Assembly: GCA_963778465.1 (NCBI GenBank)
Contig: CAVZUK010000002.1
Span: 372,001-436,000 of the forward strand
DNA from: CAVZBW01 sp963778465
GTDB taxonomy: Bacteria; Actinomycetota; Acidimicrobiia; Acidimicrobiales; RAAP-2
Direction of reading: 5' to 3'
DNA: 64,000 nt
Part shown: piece after piece, positions 7,813 through 16,700 of the stretch
Numbering within the stretch: the stretch's first letter is position 1
How the letters are laid out: every line of letters starts with the position of its first letter
Notes under the pieces: generated by a model
What the model was told of the DNA's origin: nothing
The model's database searches: none
The model's input: only the letters and a program-made list of their open reading frames with translations
Position numbers and translations under genes: made by a program

Positions 7813-9197
7813 CTGACGGTTCGTCTGCAGGCGAGCGGAGACCACCGGTCGGGTGGTTGACCCTCGACGAGCTGTCCGCCGAGGTCGAGGCCGGGCTGAT
7901 CGATACCGTCCTCGTCGGGATCACCGACATGCAGGGCCGCCTGCAGGGGAAGCGGACCGACGCCGTCTACTTCCTGGACGAGGTGGTGCCGAACGCCGCC
8001 GAGGGGTGCAACTACCTCCTCGCCGTCGACGTGGACATGAACACCGTGGACGGCTACGCCCTCGCCTCGTGGGACCTCGGCTACGGCGACTTCGTACTCC
8101 GGCCGGATCTCTCCACCCTGCGTAGGGTCCCCTGGCATGAGCACACGGCGTTGTGCCTGGCGGACGTGATCACGACGGAGGGCGTGGAGGTCGCCCCCTC
8201 CCCCCGCCAGGTGCTGCGGCGCCAGCTCGACCGTCTCTCGGAGCGGGGCTTCCGGGCCTACGCCGCCACCGAGCTCGAGTTCATCGTCTTCAAGGAGACC
8301 TACGAGGAGGCGTGGGACAGCGCCTACCGGGGCCTCACCCCGGCCAACCTGTACAACGTCGACTACTCGCTCCTCGGCACTGGCCGGATCGAGCCGCTGC
8401 TGCGCCGGATCCGACTCGGGATGGCGGGCGCGGGGATGCTCGTCGAGTCGGCCAAGGGGGAGTGCAATTACGGCCAGCACGAGATCGCCTTCCGCTACTC
8501 CGAGGCCCTGGCCAAGGCCGACGAGCACGTCCTCTTCAAGACGGGGGCCAAGGAGATCGCCTCGCAGGAGGCGCACAGCATCACCTTCATGGCCAAGTTC
8601 AACGAGAGGGAGGGCAACTCCTGCCACGTCCACTTCTCGCTGCGTGACGAGGACGGTACGCCCTCCTTTCCGGAGGGTTCCCACGGCCACTCGCGGGTCT
8701 TCGAGCACGCCCTGGCCGGGATGCTCGCGTCGCTGCGCGAGACGACGCTCTTCCACGCGCCCAACATCAACAGCTACAAGCGCTTCGTCGAGGGCTCCTT
8801 CGCCCCGACCGCCATCGCCTGGGGTCGGGACAACCGGACCTGCGCCTTCCGGGTCGTGGGGCACGGCGACGGCCTCCGGATGGAGTGCCGGGTCCCCGGC
8901 GGCGACGTGAACCCGTACCTCTCGATCGCCGCGCTCGTGGCGGGCGCCGTCAAGGGCCTCGACGAGCGGCTCCCGCTCGAGGACGAGCACATCGGCAACG
9001 CCTACGCCTCGGGAAAGCCCCGGGTCCCGTCGACCCTTCGAGATGCGGCCGACCTCTTCACGAAGAGCGCCTTCGCCCGTGCCGCGTTCACCGACGAGGT
9101 CGTCGACCACTACGCCAACTTCGCGCGGGTCGAGCTCGAGGCCTACGACGCGGCCGTCACCGACTGGGAGCGGTTCCGGGGCTTCGAGCGGCTGTGA
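7809..9197 (+). CDS. Glutamine-synthetase-like ligase (probable gamma-glutamyl-amine synthetase)
   Basis: 462 residues, the length of the type III/GlnA3-PuuA group. Seen in order: an N-terminal beta-grasp part with DMQGRLQGKR, ATELEF metal ligands, the ATP-site region EGNSCHVHFSL, NSYKRF, the substrate loop WGRDNRTCAFR and MECRVPGGDVNPYL. These enzymes join glutamate to ammonia or, in this subgroup, to amines such as polyamines or ethanolamine. An amine role is inferred from the permease and aldehyde dehydrogenase neighbours. TTG 7809 overlaps the permease-remnant stop (TTGA); TTG 7857 is a weaker alternative. Confidence 0.85.
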   Translation: MTDGSSAGERRPPVGWLTLDELSAEVEAGLIDTVLVGITDMQGRLQGKRTDAVYFLDEVVPNAAEGCNYLLAVDVDMNTVDGYALASWDLGYGDFVLRPDLSTLRRVPWHEHTALCLADVITTEGVEVAPSPRQVLRRQLDRLSERGFRAYAATELEFIVFKETYEEAWDSAYRGLTPANLYNVDYSLLGTGRIEPLLRRIRLGMAGAGMLVESAKGECNYGQHEIAFRYSEALAKADEHVLFKTGAKEIASQEAHSITFMAKFNEREGNSCHVHFSLRDEDGTPSFPEGSHGHSRVFEHALAGMLASLRETTLFHAPNINSYKRFVEGSFAPTAIAWGRDNRTCAFRVVGHGDGLRMECRVPGGDVNPYLSIAALVAGAVKGLDERLPLEDEHIGNAYASGKPRVPSTLRDAADLFTKSAFARAAFTDEVVDHYANFARVELEAYDAAVTDWERFRGFERL

Positions 9198-10561
9198 CCG
9201 CCACGTCGTCGATCCTCAACCCGGCGACGGAGCAGCTCGTCCGGACCGTCCCTCGGCTCACGGCCGCGGAGACCGACCGGGCGATCGACCGGGCGGCCGC
9301 GGCCTGGCCCGCCTGGGCCGGGGTCGCGCCGGCCGACCGCGCCCGCCTGCTCCGGCGGTTCGCCGGGGCCGTCGACGCGGCGCGAGGCGAGCTGGCGGCG
9401 CTCGAGGTCGAGGGTGCGGGTCACACGGTGACCAATGCCCGCTGGGAGGCCGGGACGGTCCGCGACGTCGTCGAGTACTACGCGGCGGCGCCCGAGCGCC
9501 ACTTCGGCCGGCAGATCCCGGTGGCCGGCGGGATCGACGTGACCTTCCGCGAGCCCCTCGGCGTCGTCGGGGTGATCGTGCCGTGGAACTTCCCGATGCT
9601 CATCGCCAGCTGGGGCTTCGCCCCGGCGCTGGCGGCGGGCAACGCGGTCGTCGTGAAGCCCGCCGAGCTCACGCCGCTCTCGGTCCTCCGCCTGGCCGAG
9701 CTCGCCGTGGAGGCGGGGATCCCCGAGGGGGTCCTGCAGGTCGTCACCGGCTCGGGCTCCGAGATCGGTCGCCGCCTCGTCGAGCACCCCGCCGTCCGCA
9801 AGGTCTGCTTCACCGGCTCGACCGAGGTCGGCCGCGAGATCATGGCGGGTTGCGCCGAGCAGGTGAAACGGGTGACCCTCGAGCTCGGAGGCAAGTCGGC
9901 CAACGTGGTCTTCGCCGACTGCGATCTCGAGCGGGCCACGAGCACGGCCCCCTCTTCGGTGTTCGACAACGCCGGCCAGGACTGCTGCGCCCGCTCCCGC
10001 CTCCTCGTGGAGCGCTCCTGCTACGACCGGTTCATGGAGCTGTTCGAGCCGGCGGTGAAGGCGGTTGCGGTCGGCGACCCGACGGACGAGGCGAGCGAGA
10101 TGGGGCCGCTCATCTCGGCGGGCCACCGGGAGAAGGTGGCGTCGTTCGTGCCGGCCTCGGCGCCCGTGGCCTTCCGGGGCTCCGCGCCCGCCGGCCCCGG
10201 GTTCTGGTTCCCGCCCACGGTGCTGGCACCGATCGAGCCCACGGCCCGCGCCGTTCGCGAGGAGATCTTCGGACCGGTCGTCGCGGTCGTCCCGTTCGAC
10301 GACGAGGCCGACGCCGTCCGCATCGCCAACGACACCCCCTACGGCCTCTCGGGCTCGATCTGGACGCGCGACGTCGGCCGGGCGCTGCGGGTGGCGAGGG
10401 CGGTCGAGACCGGGAACCTCTCGGTCAACTCGCACTCCTCGGTGCGTTACTCGACGCCCTTCGGCGGGTTCAAGCAGTCGGGTCTCGGTCGTGAGCTCGG
10501 ACCCGACGCGCTGGAGGCGTTCTCCGACGTGAAGAACGTCTTCATCTCGACGGACGGCTGA
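9194..10561 (+). CDS. NAD(P)-dependent aldehyde dehydrogenase
   Basis: 455-residue ALDH. The cofactor site VPWNFPM, the general base in LELGGKSANVVF and the catalytic Cys in NAGQDCCARSR are all present, as are EEIFGPVVAVVPFD and the terminal PFGGFKQSGLGRE. It would oxidise an aldehyde to the acid; with the preceding gamma-glutamyl ligase, a gamma-glutamyl-aminoaldehyde (PuuC-like step) is a reasonable guess. The amine oxidase and gamma-glutamyl hydrolase of that route are not in view. GTG 9194 overlaps the ligase stop. Its 3' end overlaps the convergent MFS gene by 20 bases. Confidence 0.9.
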   Translation: MTATSSILNPATEQLVRTVPRLTAAETDRAIDRAAAAWPAWAGVAPADRARLLRRFAGAVDAARGELAALEVEGAGHTVTNARWEAGTVRDVVEYYAAAPERHFGRQIPVAGGIDVTFREPLGVVGVIVPWNFPMLIASWGFAPALAAGNAVVVKPAELTPLSVLRLAELAVEAGIPEGVLQVVTGSGSEIGRRLVEHPAVRKVCFTGSTEVGREIMAGCAEQVKRVTLELGGKSANVVFADCDLERATSTAPSSVFDNAGQDCCARSRLLVERSCYDRFMELFEPAVKAVAVGDPTDEASEMGPLISAGHREKVASFVPASAPVAFRGSAPAGPGFWFPPTVLAPIEPTARAVREEIFGPVVAVVPFDDEADAVRIANDTPYGLSGSIWTRDVGRALRVARAVETGNLSVNSHSSVRYSTPFGGFKQSGLGRELGPDALEAFSDVKNVFISTDG

Positions 10562-12383
10562 GCCGCCGGCTCTCGCCGGCCGGTTCGCCGTCGGAGACGA
10601 ACCCGGAGCCGTCCTCGGCCATGACGCCCGCCCCGATCTCCGCCGAGGCCAGCTCACCGACCTCAAGGAGGCCGGTGCCGATCTCCTCCGAGAGGGCGTG
10701 CTCCTCGTGGACGTAGCGGCCACCCCGCAGCCAGGAGGCGATGGCGGCGAGGAACGTGGTGGCAGCCGCGAAGTCGAAGGCCCAGTGCAGGCCCTGCTCG
10801 AAGGCCGGCGAGATCAGCTTCGGGAAGAAGCTTCGCCCGGTGAGGTAGGCGGCATGGGCCGATCCGAGGTTCGCGAGGACCTGGTGGGGGACCTCCGTCT
10901 GGATCGGGTTGAAGCCGAGGAAGGCGGCGAAGAGGCTACCGATCGGCGGGAGCTGCGAGACCTGGCGGGCCGCATCGGACGGCACGCCCTGGCCGACGAG
11001 GCCCTCGTAGAGGTGGTGGGGCAGGGTCGAGACCAGTCCCAGGGTCACGATGGAGAAGAAGACGCCGATCGAGAGGACCTGCGCCGAGTTCATGAACGTG
11101 GCGTTCATCCCCGCCCCCGCACCCCGCTGGTCGGGGGGCAACGAGTTCATCACGGCGGTCTGGTTGGGGGTGATGAAGAGGCCCGCGAACACCGAGAAGG
11201 CGAGGATGATCGCCGCAAAGGGCAGGTACTGGAAGTCCATCGGGAGGAGATCGAGGAGCAGGTAGCAGACGCCCGACCCGAGGAGCCCGATCGTGGCGAT
11301 CCACTTGGCCCCGTGGCGGTCGGCCAGGATGCCGGCGACCGGTCCCGACACGAAGAACCCGAGGGTGAGCGGGATCATGTAGATGCCCGCCCACAGCGGC
11401 GTCTGGGAGAAGTCGTAGCCGTGCTGGGGCAGCCAGATGCCCTGGAGCCAGATGATCAGCATGAACTGCAGGCCGCCCCGACCGATGGCCGAAAAGAAGG
11501 AGGCGGTCACCGCCGCCGTGTAGGCCCGGATGCGGAAGAGGTGCAGCTGGAACATCGGGTTGTCCACCCGCAGCTCGATCACCACGAACAGCACCAGCAC
11601 GGCGAGCCCGCCAAAGACCATGGACAGCACGAACGGGCTCGTCCAACCCATGGTGTGGCCCCCGTAGGGCTGGATGCCGTAGACGATGCCGACCAGCAGG
11701 GCGATGAGTCCGACGGCGAAGGTGATGTTGCCGAGCCAGTCGATGCTCGTCTTGATCCGCACACCCGTGTCCACGAGCTTGAGGTAGGCCCACAGGGTCC
11801 CGAAGAGGCCGAAGGGTACCGAGACCAGGAACACGAGCCGCCAGTTGACCGGCGCGAGCAGGCCCCCCAGGATGAGCCCGAGGAAGGCGCCGGAGACGAG
11901 GGCGATGCCGTTGATGCCCTGCGCCTTGCCCCGCTCGTTCTCGGGGAAGGCGTCCGTGATGATGGCGCTCGAGTTGGCGAACAGGAATGCCCCACCGACG
12001 CCCTGCCCAACGCGCATGAGGACGATCCACAGCGCCCCCGACGTGCCGGTGAGCCAATTGACCGACAGCAGGATGGAGAAGACCGTGAAGATGGCGAAGC
12101 CGAGGTTGTACATCCGGACCCGCCCGTACATGTCGCCGACGCGGCCGAAGCTCACGACCAGGACCGCGGTCACGAGGAGGAACCCCATCAGGATCCACAG
12201 GAAGTACGACGTGTTGCCCGGAGCGAGAGGCTGCAGGTGGATCCCCCGGAAGATGTCGGGCAGCGAGATGAGCAGGATCGACTGGTTGATGGTGACCATC
12301 AGGATCCCGAGCGTCGTGTTGGAGAGCGCGATCCACTTGTAGCGGTCGGACTGTGCCGCTCCTGCCGGTGGTGCGATCGTCAC
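10542..12383 (-). CDS. MFS drug-efflux transporter (DHA2, 14-helix type)
   Basis: 613-residue inner-membrane transporter. The sequence shows many hydrophobic helices, motif A-like GRVGDMYGRVRMYNLG after helix 2, RVGQGVGGAFLFANSSAII and a motif C-like region ALVSGAFLGLILGGLLAPVNWR. Length and layout fit the DHA2 drug:proton antiporter group. The C-terminal 60 residues are a hydrophilic tail. GTG 12383 is chosen because AGGAGG lies upstream and the start forms a GTGA overlap with where the MarR gene should end. The marR gene directly upstream is the likely repressor. Confidence 0.88.
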   Translation of the reverse strand: MTIAPPAGAAQSDRYKWIALSNTTLGILMVTINQSILLISLPDIFRGIHLQPLAPGNTSYFLWILMGFLLVTAVLVVSFGRVGDMYGRVRMYNLGFAIFTVFSILLSVNWLTGTSGALWIVLMRVGQGVGGAFLFANSSAIITDAFPENERGKAQGINGIALVSGAFLGLILGGLLAPVNWRLVFLVSVPFGLFGTLWAYLKLVDTGVRIKTSIDWLGNITFAVGLIALLVGIVYGIQPYGGHTMGWTSPFVLSMVFGGLAVLVLFVVIELRVDNPMFQLHLFRIRAYTAAVTASFFSAIGRGGLQFMLIIWLQGIWLPQHGYDFSQTPLWAGIYMIPLTLGFFVSGPVAGILADRHGAKWIATIGLLGSGVCYLLLDLLPMDFQYLPFAAIILAFSVFAGLFITPNQTAVMNSLPPDQRGAGAGMNATFMNSAQVLSIGVFFSIVTLGLVSTLPHHLYEGLVGQGVPSDAARQVSQLPPIGSLFAAFLGFNPIQTEVPHQVLANLGSAHAAYLTGRSFFPKLISPAFEQGLHWAFDFAAATTFLAAIASWLRGGRYVHEEHALSEEIGTGLLEVGELASAEIGAGVMAEDGSGFVSDGEPAGESRRLSRPSR

Positions 12384-12846
12384 CCCGGGACCTCCTCGCG
12401 CGCCCCCGGGCGGCCGCCCCGGCCTCTTCGACGAGGTCGGCCAGGTGGCGCAGCGCACCGGCGGCGTCGCCCAGGGCCGCCACCTCCCCGGCCGAGAGCT
12501 CGCCCAGGAGGATGGAGAAGCGGTCGGAGATCTGCCGGCGGGCGGCCTTCAGGTACCGGGAGCCCTCCCGGGTGATGGCGACGAGCACGACCCTCCCGTC
12601 GGACGGATCGTTGTGCCGCTCGACCAGGCCCAGCCCTTCCAGCTGGGCCACGAGCGTGGTCATCGAGGGCTGGGCGATTCCCTCGCCCAGTGCCAGCTGG
12701 GTCAGGCGGCGGGGACCGTTGCGCTCCAGCGCCGTCAGCGTCGAGGCGGCGGTGAGGGAGATGTCGCGGGGCCGTTGGCGGATGACCAGCGAGGCGAGTC
12801 GGAACAGGGACTCGGCCAGGGTCGAGCCGGCGTCAGAGTGTGCCAC
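12380..12846 (-). CDS. MarR-family regulator, frame lost at its 3' end
   Basis: About 150 residues of a MarR protein: ISLTAASTLTALERNGPRR, the recognition helix GIAQPSMTTLVAQLEGLGLV and the wing PSDGRVVLVAITREG. As written the frame has no stop and runs on, out of frame, through most of the transporter gene to 10936. One added base between about 12385 and 12440 (G/C runs at 12403-12407 and 12417-12420) would end it at TGA 12382-12380, overlapping the transporter GTG and giving a normal 155 residues. A deletion there would instead fuse it to the transporter. I favour a consensus or real single-base loss. GTG 12846 is the first usable start. Confidence 0.75.
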
Positions 12847-12861
12847 CCCTTAACCATAGGT

Positions 12862-12902
12862 AGATCTATATAGATTTGCAATATAGATTGGCAATATAGA
12901 CG
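12862..12902 (-). promoter_or_regulatory. MarR promoter/operator with three 13-bp repeats
   Basis: An AT-rich island in a GC-rich region just before marR. Read on the minus strand, three near-identical 13-base units follow each other, each starting TCTATAT; the unit nearest the gene contains the perfect palindrome ATCTATATAGAT (12864-12875). The units also resemble -10 elements, so repressor and polymerase sites probably overlap. Binding is inferred from position. Confidence 0.6.
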
Positions 12903-12946
12903 GACGATGTATCGGGCGGGCCGGCGGGGTCGCCGACGCTTTGGGT

Positions 12947-14158
12947 CTAGCCGATCTCGACGGGCACCGAGTCGAAGCCCCGCGTCAGCGGTAGGCCGGG
13001 TAGGTCGAGTGCCGGTTCCTCCTCGAGAAGGGTGAGCCGTGGGAACCGGGTCACGAAGGAAGCGACGGCGATCTCGCCCTCGAGACGCGCCATGGCGGCG
13101 CCGATGCAGGAGTGCACCCCGAAGGCGAGCGCCAGTGACCCGCCGTCGGGCCGGGTGATGTCGAAGCGCTCGGGACCCCGGTAGCGGGCGGGATCCCGGT
13201 TGGCTCCACCGAGCAGCCCGCAGACCTGCTCGCCGGGTGACAGGGTCAACTCCCCGATGCGCACCTCGGTGAGGGCCACCCTCGGCAGGGTGACCTGCAC
13301 GGGCGGCTCGAAACGAAGGAGCTCCTCGATGGCGGCCTTGGCGAGTCCCGGATCCTCTCGCAGCGCGGCGAGCTGGTCGGGGTGCCGCAGCAGCGTCACG
13401 ATGCCCATGGCGATGTGGTTGCGGGTGTTGTGGTAGGCCGCGCCCACCAGGGTGGTGGCGGTGGCCAGCAGCTCCTCCTCGTCGAGGGTGCCGCGGTCTC
13501 GCTCCGAGAGCAGGCGGGCCATCATGTCGCCGCCAGCACCGTCGGCCTCGCGCATCAAGTCGCGGAAGTAGTCGCAGAACTCGACTGCCGCCGTGTCCGC
13601 GTGACGCATCATCTCGTCGTCGCAGACCGGGTGGACGGCCTCCACCAGCCCCTCGGCCCAGGCCCGGCACTGGCCCTGGTCCTCCTCGCCCATCCCCCCG
13701 AGCAGCTGGCAGATCACCGCCACGGGGATGTTCTCGGCATAGTCGGCCACGAGGTCGCCGCCGCCCGCCGCGGCGAAGCGGTCGAGCAGGCGGTCGACGA
13801 GGTCCTGCACGTAGGGCCGCATCGACTCGAGCGCCCGGGGGGTGAAGAAGGAGGACAGGATGCGCCGGATCCGGGTGTGGTCCGGGGGGTCGATGAACGG
13901 CAGCATCCGTCCGAACAGCTGGAGCGAGGCGCTGTCCCCGAACCGGGGGTCCTGCTCGAGCCGGGCGGCGTTGAACCCCTGGCCCACGGAGGGCGATCGG
14001 AACACGTCCTGGCAGGACGCGAAGTCGCTCGCGAACCAGAAGCCGAGCGAGCTTTCGAACATGGGCGCCGCCTCCCGCAGCTCCCGCAGCACGGGGTACG
14101 GGTCGGACTCGAAGGGCGGGGACATCACCCGTTGGACGAGCTCCTCGGCGTCGGGCAT
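12947..14158 (-). CDS. Cytochrome P450
   Basis: 403-residue soluble bacterial P450. The K-helix EELLRFEPP, the PERF-like region GPERFDI and the haem-cysteine loop AFGVHSCIGAAMARLE are clear. Two departures stand out. In the I-helix segment GAAYHNTRNH (around residue 242) the usual acid before Thr is Asn. The haem loop has Leu in place of the usual Phe seven residues before Cys. Electron partners are not encoded nearby. It starts at ATG 14158 with GGAGGGG upstream and lies 24 bases downstream of the luciferase-like gene on the same strand. Substrate unknown. Confidence 0.88.
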   Translation of the reverse strand: MPDAEELVQRVMSPPFESDPYPVLRELREAAPMFESSLGFWFASDFASCQDVFRSPSVGQGFNAARLEQDPRFGDSASLQLFGRMLPFIDPPDHTRIRRILSSFFTPRALESMRPYVQDLVDRLLDRFAAAGGGDLVADYAENIPVAVICQLLGGMGEEDQGQCRAWAEGLVEAVHPVCDDEMMRHADTAAVEFCDYFRDLMREADGAGGDMMARLLSERDRGTLDEEELLATATTLVGAAYHNTRNHIAMGIVTLLRHPDQLAALREDPGLAKAAIEELLRFEPPVQVTLPRVALTEVRIGELTLSPGEQVCGLLGGANRDPARYRGPERFDITRPDGGSLALAFGVHSCIGAAMARLEGEIAVASFVTRFPRLTLLEEEPALDLPGLPLTRGFDSVPVEIG

Positions 14159-14182
14159 GGGTCCCCCTCCAGTCCTTCCGGA

Positions 14183-15166
14183 TCAGACCGTGGTCAAGGC
14201 GTCGGCCAACAGCTCGACGGAGCGGAGCCGGTCCTCCGTGCTCGCCGACTGGTGGACCGTGATGAGCTCGTCGGCGCCCGCGTGCTCGGCGAAGGCCTCG
14301 ACGTAGGACCGCACCTCGTCCGGCGTGCCGACGGCCGTGTAGAGGAGCATCTGCTCGATCTGCCGGGCCGCAGGGGATCCGAGCAGGGCGTCCGTCTCGT
14401 CGGCGTCCAGGTTGCGGCCGCGGCCGAGGAGGGAGAGGACCCGGGCGCGCCGCGCCGCCTGGAGCTGTCGGTCCGCCTCCGCCTTGGAGTCGGCTGCCAC
14501 CACGTTCACCCCGGCGATGACGTAGGGATCTTCGAGCTGGGCGGAGGGACGGAACTCCTCCCGGTAGGCGGCGACGGCGTGTTGGAGGGCCGCCGGCGCG
14601 AAGTGCGAGGCGAACGCGTACGGGAGCCCGAGCGCCGCCGCCAGCCTCGCCCCGAACATCGACGATCCGAGGACGTAGAGCGGCACGTTGGTGCCCTTGC
14701 CGGGCGTGGCGTCGACGCCGGGCACGAGGGTGGCCCCGGAGAGGTAGCCCTGGAGCTCGAGGACGTCCTGGGGAAACGTGTCGGCCGAGGAGGCGTCGCG
14801 CCGCAGCGCCCGCATCGTGTTGCGGTCCGAGCCCGGAGCCCGGCCGAGCCCCAGGTCGATGCGGCCGGGGTGCAGCGACTCGAGCGTCCCGAACTGCTCG
14901 GCGATCACGAGCGGGGAGTGGTTGGGCAGCATGATGCCGCCGGCGCCCAGGCGGATGGACGTCGTGTGGGCGCCGACGTGGGCGATGAGCACGCTCGTCG
15001 CGGACGACGCGATCGAGGCGATGTTGTGGTGCTCGGCGTACCAGACCCGCAGGTAGCCGAGCTCCTCGGCCCGCCGGGCGAGCTCGACGCTGGCCGCGAA
15101 CGTGTCACTCGGGGAGGACCCACGGCGGACGGGGGCCAGGTCGAGGATGGAGAGCGGCAGGTTCAT
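14183..15166 (-). CDS. Luciferase-like flavin monooxygenase (MsnO8-type)
   Basis: 327 residues. The opening LPLSILDLAPV, the WYAEHHN segment, AGGIMLPNHSPLVIAEQFGTL and LGLGRAPGSD are characteristic of the MsnO8-like branch of bacterial luciferase-fold oxidoreductases, which use reduced flavin or F420. The frame is open back to 15481, but ATG 15166 is where family similarity begins, so it is used; no strong ribosome site is visible. It precedes the P450 by 24 bases, and the two may act in one oxidation pathway. Substrate unknown. Confidence 0.85.
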   Translation of the reverse strand: MNLPLSILDLAPVRRGSSPSDTFAASVELARRAEELGYLRVWYAEHHNIASIASSATSVLIAHVGAHTTSIRLGAGGIMLPNHSPLVIAEQFGTLESLHPGRIDLGLGRAPGSDRNTMRALRRDASSADTFPQDVLELQGYLSGATLVPGVDATPGKGTNVPLYVLGSSMFGARLAAALGLPYAFASHFAPAALQHAVAAYREEFRPSAQLEDPYVIAGVNVVAADSKAEADRQLQAARRARVLSLLGRGRNLDADETDALLGSPAARQIEQMLLYTAVGTPDEVRSYVEAFAEHAGADELITVHQSASTEDRLRSVELLADALTTV

Positions 15167-15224
15167 GGCGATCGTTGGGTCGAGCCCACTCACGGTACCG
15201 GGTAGTCGGTCGGCTTCGAACGAC

Positions 15225-16700
15225 TCAGCCAGGAGCTGCTGGGCCTGGGCCCCGCCAACCTGCGCTCCGCTGCTCGGGCTGGGCGAGTGCCCTTCGGGGA
15301 ACGCCGGTGCGATCTGAGTTTCCGACTCCCGCCCTCGTCCTCCCTGCTGAGCCGAAGACAGAGCGCCGGGAGCTGGACGGGAAAGTCGTCGGGGTCGGTC
15401 CATGGACAGACCGTTCAGCCGCGACTTGCCTTTCCGCATCTGCGCAGCCTCTCGTAGCGTCCAAGCTGGGTGTTCCCTCATGCCATGTGCAAGTCAACTG
15501 CACGTCTTCGAGGTTTTGGCGAAGGAAGGCGTTCCAGCCGGTCTTGTAGTCCGCCGAGGGAGACCACGGAGGTGAGAATCCTGTGAAGGTGTAGGCGCAC
15601 CCCAGCGAACTGAGTGCGACACAGAAGTCCTGCGTCGCGCAGGAGATGGCACTGATCGCCCCCCCGGCTGACGTCCCCTTCCCAAGGAAAATCGAAGGCC
15701 CCCTTGACCATTGACCATTCCAATACACGGCAGTTTGACCCGTGTTGTCTACGCTGAGGCAGAACGACGTGGTCGTACACGAGACCCGTTCAGCCCTTCC
15801 TCCGTCTGGGAGCGCTTCTGCGGCCGACCAGGAATAGCCGGTATAGGCGAAGGCATGCTCCGCGCCGTCTACGGCCACACAGAACGGGTCGGTCTCGAAG
15901 GCACATGACACGGAGGTCAGGGGCGTCCCTGACTTGTCCAGTTGAGTCCTCCCGAAGAGGCCACGGGTGGAGGGCGACACGTTCACCTCATTGCCAGACG
16001 TGTCGGCGGCGCCTCCGGCATCAACCGCCGCACAGAAGGCCATCACGCAAGACAACGACGTGAACGGATTGTGACCGCCAAGTCCGTTGCTACTTGACGC
16101 CAACGCGCCATATCCGCCCCATCCACCCACGGCGTAGGCGTACCCCAATCCCGCCTGACTCACGGCGTAGCAGGTAGTTGCGCCCGTACAATCCGCGCCA
16201 ACGATGCCGCGGCCCAGCTGGTGGATCCACGCTTCATTCCAGGCTCCGGCAGCGTAGGTGTACGTACTCCCACTCCCGTCCATGGCTGTGCAGAAAACAC
16301 TGTTCAGGCAGGAGATCGTGACCAGAGGCTGAGATACCGCGATGGGCTCCGGTGCGCGCCACTCACCGTTCGAATACTCAAATGCCCGTCCTCGCCTGTC
16401 CACGGCCATGCAGAAGGTGTTCGAGGCACAAGACACACCAGTCAGGTCACACGTTGACCGAGTGTCGATGAGGTGCCCCTTAGACCAGGTGCCAAGCTGC
16501 GATGCGGTTGCGGTTGCTTTGCCACTAACCATACGAATCGCGTGGCTCGATCCTTGGCTCCGCATCGCTTCCCCGGGCCGTCCGCCATGGTGTTCTGTGC
16601 CCGAGGCTGGGACGGAACCGCCCGCAACTGCTGTGAGAATGACTAGCGAGGCGCCGATCCAGACTGCCGTCAGTCTGGACGCACGCAGCCCTGGGCCCAC
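15225..16700 (-). CDS. Secreted protein with seven Cys-paired repeats, probable beta-propeller
   Basis: 491 residues starting with a signal peptide or anchor (LTAVWIGASLVILTAVAGG) and an extracellular body. From about residue 85 to 380 there are seven repeats of about 40-48 residues, each with a core like SC-x4-FC-x-AVD-x2-G and an aromatic end (YxxGxW). Two cysteines six to eight apart in each unit suggest a disulfide per blade, and seven units suggest a closed seven-blade propeller. The last about 90 residues are Arg/Pro-rich and unlike the rest, perhaps read-through. The DNA is visibly less GC-rich than its neighbours. GTG 16700 start. Role unknown; adhesion or surface sensing is possible. 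Confidence 0.7.
   Translation of the reverse strand: MGPGLRASRLTAVWIGASLVILTAVAGGSVPASGTEHHGGRPGEAMRSQGSSHAIRMVSGKATATASQLGTWSKGHLIDTRSTCDLTGVSCASNTFCMAVDRRGRAFEYSNGEWRAPEPIAVSQPLVTISCLNSVFCTAMDGSGSTYTYAAGAWNEAWIHQLGRGIVGADCTGATTCYAVSQAGLGYAYAVGGWGGYGALASSSNGLGGHNPFTSLSCVMAFCAAVDAGGAADTSGNEVNVSPSTRGLFGRTQLDKSGTPLTSVSCAFETDPFCVAVDGAEHAFAYTGYSWSAAEALPDGGRAERVSCTTTSFCLSVDNTGQTAVYWNGQWSRGPSIFLGKGTSAGGAISAISCATQDFCVALSSLGCAYTFTGFSPPWSPSADYKTGWNAFLRQNLEDVQLTCTWHEGTPSLDATRGCADAERQVAAERSVHGPTPTTFPSSSRRSVFGSAGRTRAGVGNSDRTGVPRRALAQPEQRSAGWRGPGPAAPG

Noticed and set aside
10936..12846. 636-codon frame starting as MarR
   Set aside because: Only the first about 150 codons are MarR-like; the remainder is the transporter gene read out of frame.
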